Shown here: one piece after another, positions 5,912 through 11,667 of the stretch | How positions within the stretch are numbered: position 1 is the stretch's first letter | Layout: every line of letters starts with the position of its first letter | Source: Candidatus Zhuqueibacterota bacterium | GTDB taxonomy: Bacteria; Zhuqueibacterota; Zhuqueibacteria; Residuimicrobiales; Residuimicrobiaceae | Length of the DNA stretch: 11,667 bases | Direction of reading: 5' to 3' | Assembly (NCBI GenBank): GCA_016934435.1 | Contig: JAFGSU010000277.1 | Coordinates: forward strand, 1-11,667 | Translations under genes and position numbers: made by a program | The notes under the pieces: model-generated | Told to the model about the DNA's origin: nothing | Databases searched by the model: none | Seen by the model: the letters and a program-made list of their open reading frames with translations, nothing else

Positions 5912-6643
5912 TCAGACCACCCGCACCAGCGAAATCACGATGACGCGCGCGGCGCCTGCATCTATCAGGGTGCGGCTGCATTCTTCTAAGGTACTTCCCG
6001 TGGTCAATACATCATCCACCAGGGCCAGCTTTTTTTGCGCCACCCGATCGGGTTTTACAACGGCGAACGCGCCCAGCAGGTTGCGCATGCGATCGCTGCG
6101 ATTCATTCGCGCCTGCGATGGCGTCGGCCGGCGGCGCAACAACACATCCGTCCACAGAGGCACACCGCAGGTTCGTCCGATTGACCGGGCCAATTTTTCC
6201 GCCTGATTATATCCGCGTTGCCTCTGCCGGACTTTATGCAGCGGCACCGGTATCAGGGCGTCGATCTCCCGCGTATATCCCAGATCCATCATCAACTGCC
6301 CCAGATTTTGCCCCAATGGCTCTGCTAACGACCAAAAACCGCTATATTTGAAAAAGTGAATCAATTTCTGCAAATCGTCGGTATAGGGATATAACGCAAG
6401 GGAACGCTCGAAACTCGGCGCGAATCGCAGGGCATCCTGCAGGTCCTGGCCGCTCAGGTCTTCTTCATCCAGCAGCGCCAAACCTGCCAGACATTTTTCG
6501 TGGATCAGCGTCTCGTTCGCCTGCAGATATCGATCGCACAGCAAGCAAAGCGGCGGATAGACAAAATCCGTCACCATGCGGCAAAAAAAACGGGCCGTGC
6601 TCCATATGCGCCGGCCCGTCCCGTTTATCCAGCTCTGAGCCAT
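5912..6643 (-). CDS. comF: ComF family phosphoribosyltransferase-like protein
   Basis: A 243-residue cytoplasmic protein of the ComF/GntX family, which has a zinc-binding N-terminus and a phosphoribosyltransferase fold; members are linked to DNA uptake, though the reaction is not settled. The N-terminal Cys33-x2-Cys36 and Cys51 fit the zinc site, but the fourth cysteine usual in this region is not obvious. Other hallmarks are FKYSG near the middle, PVPLHKVRQRQRGYNQAE, and the PRPP-binding motif VDDVLTTGST at 209-218. The ATG overlaps the stop codon of the preceding gene by one base (TAATG), suggesting translational coupling. No strong terminator follows it. Confidence 0.92.
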   Translation of the reverse strand: MAQSWINGTGRRIWSTARFFCRMVTDFVYPPLCLLCDRYLQANETLIHEKCLAGLALLDEEDLSGQDLQDALRFAPSFERSLALYPYTDDLQKLIHFFKYSGFWSLAEPLGQNLGQLMMDLGYTREIDALIPVPLHKVRQRQRGYNQAEKLARSIGRTCGVPLWTDVLLRRRPTPSQARMNRSDRMRNLLGAFAVVKPDRVAQKKLALVDDVLTTGSTLEECSRTLIDAGAARVIVISLVRVV

Positions 6644-7983
6644 TATTTGATATGATAAACAAATTGCAGTTTGGGTTCGACGCGCTCCTGCGGCTTGTAT
6701 TCCCTGCTGCCCGGTTCGGTCTCGACGAAGGTCCAGATGTAATCGACATACATGATCAGATACGGTTTGATCTTGTAGCCGACGCCCACGCGCGCGACGC
6801 TCTCATTATTCAAAGTGAAAACATCTTTGACTTTTTCGACGCCAATTTTGTCATAAGTAGCGTGAAAGGCAATCACCGGGATCAATGCCGGGGCGTCGGC
6901 GGCCAGGTGCATGCGGCCACTGTTGGGCTCATCGTCCAATCGGGCGAGCATGCCGAGCAGGCGCACGCGGTTGCCAAGCAGGTTGCCGTAGAGTTCGCCG
7001 AACACGCCCTTGGTCTCGCCGGTGATATCGGTCAGATAATCGGCTTTGTGCCGGGCAGAGTCGCCGCTGATTTGAAAACGTTGCACTTCATAGAAAGGAT
7101 CAAAATAGGAGGCCATGAATTCTTCTCCCAGCCAGCGCCGTTCCACCCGCGCCGCCAGTTCCAGAACACCTAAAAGATTGCCGAGTCCGGAATAGATGCC
7201 CACGGCCTGGCCGGAGCCGAATGAGCGCGATTTCTCTTCTTTGCTGCTGTAGCCGTGGATTTGCGCCCAGTCGTAGTACAAATAGGTATTAAAGATGGAA
7301 GACCTGACCAGCGGCAGCTCGACGTCGAATCCATAGACCGAGACGGCGTCATCGCTTTTGCTGCGCTCATCCGGATCAAAATCGCGCGCAAACGAGGCGC
7401 CCAGGGCGAAATTCTTGATGATGGGAATTTCGGTGCTGTATAACGGCCGGTAATAGCCGCGCATGCCTAACAACTCGGCGCGCGCCATGTTGCTGGTGAT
7501 GGTTTCAAAGCCGAAATGACCGAAATCGAGGTCTAATTCCAGACCGATTTTGCGATTGTCGTAAGAGGCCTCGTTGGTATAATAATTGACAATAAATCCG
7601 TGCCCCAGTCGCGCGGCATCCATGGTGCCGACGCGAACATAAACGGGATCGAGTTTGCGGCCGTAACGCAGGTAGCGAATCAATCGCAAATAATCATAAC
7701 TGCTGTCCCAATCTTTGGAACGGATGTGACCGGTATCGGTATCGTAAAGCAGGTTGATGTTCAAGCCGATGCCGAATTTGCCGATGGCCAGTTCCGGTCG
7801 CAGGCCGATGGAGACGTAGGTTTTGCTCTCATCGCCCTCATCGATGCTGGCAAATCCCACACCGCCCATGATCTGACCGCGCTGGTCGCCCATGTATCCC
7901 AGCCCGCCGTCGGCATACTGGGAAAATCCCATTCCGGTCAGGCAACATAGCAAAACCACTGCCACAACATAAATCCTTCTCAT
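6643..7983 (-). CDS. Outer-membrane beta-barrel protein, function unknown
   Basis: A 446-residue protein with a signal peptide of about 20 residues (MRRIYVVAVVLLCC then LTGMGFSQ, likely cut after FS). The mature part is rich in alternating hydrophobic and polar residues with frequent glycine, tyrosine and phenylalanine, as in transmembrane beta strands, for example YVSIGLRPELAIGKFGIGLN and KIGLELDLDFGHFGFET. I recognise the general type from FCB-group genomes but not a named family. The C-terminus (FVYHIK) ends in lysine rather than the aromatic residue common for BAM substrates. ATG 7983 has AAAGGAG seven nt upstream and gives the signal peptide; upstream in-frame starts would bury it. It is coupled to comF by a one-base overlap. 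Confidence 0.8.
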   Translation of the reverse strand: MRRIYVVAVVLLCCLTGMGFSQYADGGLGYMGDQRGQIMGGVGFASIDEGDESKTYVSIGLRPELAIGKFGIGLNINLLYDTDTGHIRSKDWDSSYDYLRLIRYLRYGRKLDPVYVRVGTMDAARLGHGFIVNYYTNEASYDNRKIGLELDLDFGHFGFETITSNMARAELLGMRGYYRPLYSTEIPIIKNFALGASFARDFDPDERSKSDDAVSVYGFDVELPLVRSSIFNTYLYYDWAQIHGYSSKEEKSRSFGSGQAVGIYSGLGNLLGVLELAARVERRWLGEEFMASYFDPFYEVQRFQISGDSARHKADYLTDITGETKGVFGELYGNLLGNRVRLLGMLARLDDEPNSGRMHLAADAPALIPVIAFHATYDKIGVEKVKDVFTLNNESVARVGVGYKIKPYLIMYVDYIWTFVETEPGSREYKPQERVEPKLQFVYHIK

Positions 7984-8069
7984 GGAATGACTCCTTTCGA
8001 TTTTGGCATAAAACATCCGACCATGTTCGCAATTCACACTATTATCCATAAAAACATCCGCGAACCGCT

Positions 8070-8100
8070 AAAAACGGTGATCCAGGTCAAGAAAGGATCA
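8070..8100 (-). terminator. Weak terminator-like hairpin after the DJ-1/ferritin gene
   Basis: TGATCC (8100-8095) pairs with GGATCA (8083-8078) over 6 bp with an 11-nt loop, followed by CCG and five T. The stem is short and the loop large, so termination may be partial. It sits directly after the stop codon of the upstream gene. Confidence 0.4.
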
Positions 8101-8102
8101 AA

Positions 8103-9119
8103 TCACCACATATCATCCATGCCGGGCGGGATGTCCCAGTGGGTGGCCCACTGAAAATGCGCTCCGCCTCCCGGCATAGAGGCCTTGTCGACTGAGAGTA
8201 TGCGCTTGTGTTCCAGCTCTTCCGCCGCCAGGTATTCGAACATCTCCCTGGCGCGAGCGCTGCGGGCTTTGAGACTGGCGCCGCGATAGAATTCGTATGC
8301 TTTTTGTTCGGCGGCCATGGCCAACTCGATTGCTTCGTGAGCGGTGATCTGGGGAGAAACGTTCTTTCCGCTGATCTCCGTTCCCATAAGATTCACCGCC
8401 GGCTTTTTCTGTGCCAATTTTTCATAGAGCTCGGAGAGCTGGTCGAAATGTCCCTCTTCGGTCATGGCCAGATACCTGAACTTGTTGCGCAGCGCTTCGC
8501 CGGCGACGATTTCGGCGACGCCGAGGTAGAATTCCTGGGCGCCTTTTTCGCGGCTGATGGCCAGCTCCAGGGCGCTCAATACGTCCATATCATCATCCGC
8601 AGCGCCTGCCAGCAGATCGGCAAAAGCCTTGTTGAACGCCGGCAAGTCCGCCGGTTTGCGTGAAGTCACCAGCTGCCCGTCCACACACACTTCCTGGTCC
8701 ACATAGTGCGCACCGGCCAGCTTGACGTCGTCGCGAATGCCTTCGTAGCAGGTGGTGGTCACCCCCTCGAGGACGTCGGCGGAAATGAGCACCTGCGGAC
8801 CGTGACAGATGGCGCCCACCGGCCGTCCCGTTTGCCAGAAGGCTTTAACGAACTCGATGGCTTTGTCGTTGAGACGGATGCGCTCCGGCGCCCCGCCGCC
8901 GGGAATAATGACGCCGTCGTACTCCTGGAGCTCGAGTTCGTCGATGCTGCGGTCAGGCGTCAGGGTAACCTTGCCCAGTTTGCCGGTTATTTGCGATTTA
9001 TCCAAACCGACCAGATGAACCTGCGCGCCTTTTCCCTGTAAATATTCACGCGGATTGGACGTTTCCTCATCGTGAAATTGCGGTCCGATTAATATGGCGA
9101 TGCGTTTATCTTTCAACAT
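8103..9119 (-). CDS. DJ-1/PfpI domain fused to a ferritin-like diiron domain
   Basis: A 338-residue two-domain protein. Residues 1-172 form a DJ-1/PfpI (class I glutamine amidotransferase-like) domain with IIPGGGAPE at 71-79 and the nucleophile elbow AICHGPQ at 103-109 (Cys105, His106); an acidic residue near 18-19 fits the usual Glu partner. Relatives act as proteases, deglycases or chaperones. Residues about 178-310 are a four-helix ferritin/rubrerythrin-type domain with the ligand pattern Glu191, TEEGH (Glu221/222, His224), Glu271, and EELEH (Glu300/301, His304). No rubredoxin CxxC motifs follow; the tail ends GMDDMW. ATG 9119 has GAGG eight nt upstream. Role in oxidative or carbonyl stress is inferred. 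It starts 48 bp after an imported-looking restriction system. Confidence 0.88.
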   Translation of the reverse strand: MLKDKRIAILIGPQFHDEETSNPREYLQGKGAQVHLVGLDKSQITGKLGKVTLTPDRSIDELELQEYDGVIIPGGGAPERIRLNDKAIEFVKAFWQTGRPVGAICHGPQVLISADVLEGVTTTCYEGIRDDVKLAGAHYVDQEVCVDGQLVTSRKPADLPAFNKAFADLLAGAADDDMDVLSALELAISREKGAQEFYLGVAEIVAGEALRNKFRYLAMTEEGHFDQLSELYEKLAQKKPAVNLMGTEISGKNVSPQITAHEAIELAMAAEQKAYEFYRGASLKARSARAREMFEYLAAEELEHKRILSVDKASMPGGGAHFQWATHWDIPPGMDDMW

Positions 9120-9167
9120 AATGAGAACCTCATGAAAAAAGTTATTGACTATATTCAAATAATTTAT

Positions 9168-10178
9168 TTATGTTTTATGGCAATTGCACTTATCTAATTT
9201 CAAAGAAAGTTGGTTATGAAAATTACTTGTTCTTTTTCTATGATCATTATAATCTAACTGCTGTAAGATATTATTCTTTTCCTTAAAAACAATTCGATTA
9301 GAATCAATCAATTTTTTATTTTTTGGTATAAAATAATTTTTTTCAATTTGATTCCAGTCTTTATCTCTCAATGTTACAATACTATCAATAAAAATACTAA
9401 TAAAAGCATTACCAATTTTTGATTTAGTTTGTTCAATTTGCAGTTTATTTGAACTTATTTCAACATATTTATTATCAATATCGAAACCAATATAATTACG
9501 TCCGAGTCTTTTTGCGGCTATGGCAGTTGTTCCTGTTCCAGAAAACGGATCAAGAATAACATCATTTTCATCAGATGTCATTAACAATATTCTTTCTAGC
9601 AAATGTATTGGCAACTGACAAGGGTGTATGTCTCTGTATTTATTGTGTTTAATACGATGAATATCTGTCCATACATCTGAAACTAGAGGTCCAAATGGAT
9701 GCAGTCCCGATTTTTTTCCACCATAGTCTTTCAATAAAAAGCCACACCGACGGCATCTTTTATGAGGATATCTAATCTCGTAATATTTATTATTTTTTAA
9801 TTCTTTCGCATAGTATAATATTCCATAGTGAGAAGGTTGCAAAGATTTACCCATAGGCGCTGTAGGAGCATCCCAAGATATCCAATGTTTAAATTCAGCT
9901 ACTTCATTTAGAAATCCTGAATAATATGTTAACCATTTGGGAATGTTATGTAAGAATATTGATCCATTTGGCTTTGTTACCCTTACCATTTCATGTATCC
10001 ACTTTTTGCACCAATTCAGATATTCTTTAAATTCAAGGCTATCTCGATAATTGTTGTATTTTTTATTCAGATTAAATGGAGGATCAGCGAATGTTACATC
10101 TATAATGTTATCTGGTATATCAGAAAAAATTTCTAAACAATCACCTAATATAATTTTATTTAAATAGTTTTCTATCAT
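9168..10178 (-). CDS. DNA methyltransferase, beta-class, DPPF type
   Basis: A 336-residue amino-methyltransferase. Motif IV (catalytic) is DPPF at residues 32-35 and motif I (AdoMet binding) is DPFSGTGTT at 210-218, followed by GFDID; the IV-before-I order is that of the beta class, and DPPF points to N6-adenine more than N4-cytosine. Between them, residues 139-178 contain CRRCG (Cys142, Cys145) and a conserved-looking DYGGKK...DVWTDIHRI stretch next to HPCQLP. About 90 residues follow the catalytic core, ending with KCNCHKT. The start overlaps the restriction gene stop by 4 nt (ATGA). It should protect the host DNA from the adjacent endonuclease. Recognition sequence cannot be read from the protein. 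Base composition is far more AT-rich than the genes to its left. Confidence 0.92.
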   Translation of the reverse strand: MIENYLNKIILGDCLEIFSDIPDNIIDVTFADPPFNLNKKYNNYRDSLEFKEYLNWCKKWIHEMVRVTKPNGSIFLHNIPKWLTYYSGFLNEVAEFKHWISWDAPTAPMGKSLQPSHYGILYYAKELKNNKYYEIRYPHKRCRRCGFLLKDYGGKKSGLHPFGPLVSDVWTDIHRIKHNKYRDIHPCQLPIHLLERILLMTSDENDVILDPFSGTGTTAIAAKRLGRNYIGFDIDNKYVEISSNKLQIEQTKSKIGNAFISIFIDSIVTLRDKDWNQIEKNYFIPKNKKLIDSNRIVFKEKNNILQQLDYNDHRKRTSNFHNQLSLKLDKCNCHKT

Positions 10179-11155
10179 ATTTTAAAAATCCTTTTTAAAT
10201 ATTCTGTAAAACGTAGTAATTCATCTTTATGAAAGGTAAATACATCCTCATAAGCTGAGACCATTCTTCTTAAATCACCTTTTCTTACATACCATCCGAT
10301 ACCATCTATAAAACCGATAAATTTTGCATCTGGATAATGTTTTTTTATTAAATCTTCAATTGATACTTCAGTTTTGGATTTATCTCCTTGGCCAGAAGAT
10401 GTTGTAACGAGATAAGAACTTTCAGCTATAATGATTGGGTTTGTTTTTTGTGGTATAATAAAATCCATTGTCCTTTTTGTTATTGGTGCGTTCTTAATTA
10501 ATTCAGATAAGTCACCTGATTCAAAAGGAATGTTCAAATCATTAAGAATCTCTTTAACAACAATTTCCGGATTATTATCCCTCATACCTGAATATGAGCC
10601 TTTTTCTTTATATCTTATAAGAGTATCAATCATTTCAGGAATTTCAAATTTCAATTTTGAAATACTCAATTTTTTAATTTCAAATAATGGTAAGGTCTTT
10701 AATAAAAATGGTATTGTAGCTCCCTCGAAAAATAAATTTATCAATCCTTTCCTAAAATACACATTTTTTTTTACCATTTTTAATATTGTATCATCAGACC
10801 ATTCTTTAATTCCTTCTCTAGAATCCTTTGTTTCTTTTATCCATTTTTCTTTCAATACCAACCGGTTCAAATCTTCATCATTTACCACTCTTATTAATGT
10901 TGTTATTCGCTTAAGGTTTTCATTTGAAAAACCCGTTAAAGCAAGTAAAGCACGTAAACCATTCTCTTTTTCATTTAACATATTTTCAAATAATTCTTTT
11001 CTCAATCCATCTACTTCTATATCATTTTTCAATAATAGTAAGGTTTCTTTAATAGAAGTTAAATATCCTTCATATTTTTCTTCAAATTTTTGATTATAAA
11101 AATAAAAGGTATTTTTATCAATTACTCTATGAAATTTTATATCTTCTGAATTCAT
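10175..11155 (-). CDS. Type II restriction endonuclease, DpnII-like C-terminus
   Basis: A 326-residue protein between two DNA methyltransferases. The N-terminal half is mostly helical and charged and I do not recognise it. Residues 190-320 look like a PD-(D/E)xK nuclease: helix with Glu197, then TMDFII (Asp231), then IIIAESSYL (Glu245-Ser-Ser), then SGQGDKSKTE, and later FIGFIDGIGWYVRKGDLR. The last segments resemble the C-terminal part of DpnII/MboI-type enzymes (DFVI, IEVNFYSGSGSK, WITDGQGWY), so a DpnII-like fold is likely; the usual lysine is replaced by serine or moved. The specificity should not be assumed to be GATC. ATG 11155 has AAGGA five nt upstream, overlapping the stop of the preceding gene. 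The 3' end overlaps the next methyltransferase by 4 nt. Confidence 0.8.
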   Translation of the reverse strand: MNSEDIKFHRVIDKNTFYFYNQKFEEKYEGYLTSIKETLLLLKNDIEVDGLRKELFENMLNEKENGLRALLALTGFSNENLKRITTLIRVVNDEDLNRLVLKEKWIKETKDSREGIKEWSDDTILKMVKKNVYFRKGLINLFFEGATIPFLLKTLPLFEIKKLSISKLKFEIPEMIDTLIRYKEKGSYSGMRDNNPEIVVKEILNDLNIPFESGDLSELIKNAPITKRTMDFIIPQKTNPIIIAESSYLVTTSSGQGDKSKTEVSIEDLIKKHYPDAKFIGFIDGIGWYVRKGDLRRMVSAYEDVFTFHKDELLRFTEYLKRIFKI

Positions 11156-11163
11156 AAATATCC

Positions 11164-11667
11164 TTAAATAATCTTTTGGAAAAAAAGTATGTATTCATCT
11201 TTCATGGTATTCCGCATACCTTTTATTGGTTTTATTATACTTTTTACAAGAGGCATACCCAATTTATTACATGAATCAATAATTGTTTGTTCTAACCGAA
11301 CACCTCCGGTTTGGTTAGTATTTGATCCGATAATAATTACTAAAAACTTACCTTTCTTAAGCACCCGAAATATTTCGGTACATACAATTGCCATATCTTT
11401 GAAATAATTAAAAAGACGATCATCTCGATTTTTACCAATTAGCCCAATCATCTTAGATTTTAGTTCATTAACATCATATCCAAGAAACTCTAATTGCTCT
11501 TTATCATTATTTGCATAATCAATAGCAAAAGAATAGGGAGGCGAAGTTATAACGCCATCAATTGAATTATTTTCAAGATATAAATTAGTTGCACTTGAAT
11601 CATTTAATACCCTAACGTTACCAATTTTCTCAAGTTCAAAATTTGGATTATTAATAAAATCATAAAC
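11164..11667 (-). CDS. DNA methyltransferase, TSPPY type (5' end cut off)
   Basis: The C-terminal 167 residues are visible; the frame is open to the right edge. The catalytic motif IV is TSPPY (codons at 11547-11533), in the context DGVITSPPYSFAIDY, followed by a segment LFNYFKDMAIVCTEIFRVLKKGKFLVIIIG and a C-terminal EYILFF. SPPY is typical of N4-cytosine methyltransferases. No AdoMet motif (FxGxGTT) occurs in the 122 residues after motif IV, so motif I must lie upstream, outside the window; this enzyme is therefore arranged differently from the beta-class partner. It ends 8 nt before the restriction endonuclease start, so the three genes form one transcription unit. Composition is AT-rich like its neighbours. 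Confidence 0.85.
   Translation of the reverse strand, partial: VYDFINNPNFELEKIGNVRVLNDSSATNLYLENNSIDGVITSPPYSFAIDYANNDKEQLEFLGYDVNELKSKMIGLIGKNRDDRLFNYFKDMAIVCTEIFRVLKKGKFLVIIIGSNTNQTGGVRLEQTIIDSCNKLGMPLVKSIIKPIKGMRNTMKDEYILFFQKII

Noticed and set aside
10175..11155. Assigning GATC specificity from the DpnII-like C-terminus
   Set aside because: The resemblance is short and from memory; the companion methyltransferases do not match the DpnII set clearly.
1..11667. CRISPR array or insertion sequence
   Set aside because: No regularly spaced short repeats with unique spacers and no transposase gene were seen.

Overview
All genes in this window read on the minus strand, so the window is best followed from high to low coordinates. 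The organism looks Gram-negative and mesophile-like: there is an outer-membrane beta-barrel protein with a signal peptide, a Tat-exported protein, and a glycolytic cluster leading into secG. The beta-barrel protein resembles unnamed proteins I associate with FCB-type bacteria (Calditrichota/KSB1/Ignavibacteria-like), but the sequence alone does not fix the phylum.

Layout from right to left. (1) 9168-11667: an AT-rich restriction-modification cassette, with a TSPPY-type DNA methyltransferase cut by the right edge, then a type II restriction endonuclease, then a DPPF-type (beta-class) methyltransferase. The genes are 8 nt apart or overlap by 4 nt. One 60-base line inside it is 18% G+C by hand count, against 62% in a line of the neighbouring gene, so it looks imported. 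(2) 8103-9119: a fusion of a DJ-1/PfpI domain to a ferritin-like diiron domain, probably for oxidative or carbonyl stress. (3) 5912-7983: an outer-membrane beta-barrel protein overlapping comF by one base. (4) 2229-5703: a glycolysis/secretion operon, fba-gap-tpiA-secG-tRNA-Leu(GAG). It has a clear promoter, a terminator-like hairpin inside the fba leader, a striking 14-bp stem-loop between gap and tpiA (where pgk is often found), and a terminator after the tRNA. (5) 1-1891: a Tat-exported DUF362 protein followed by a membrane 4Fe-4S protein of the NapH/NosR type that runs off the left edge; together they suggest a redox module.

The non-coding space in region 5 and just beyond it holds three copies of a 134-135-bp two-part repeat whose halves each begin with GTCATTGCGAG or a close variant. 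Two of its stems show compensatory base changes between copies, which argues for selection on structure. The best candidates for a second look are these repeats, the fba leader hairpin, the DJ-1/ferritin fusion, and the restriction system with two chemically different methyltransferases.
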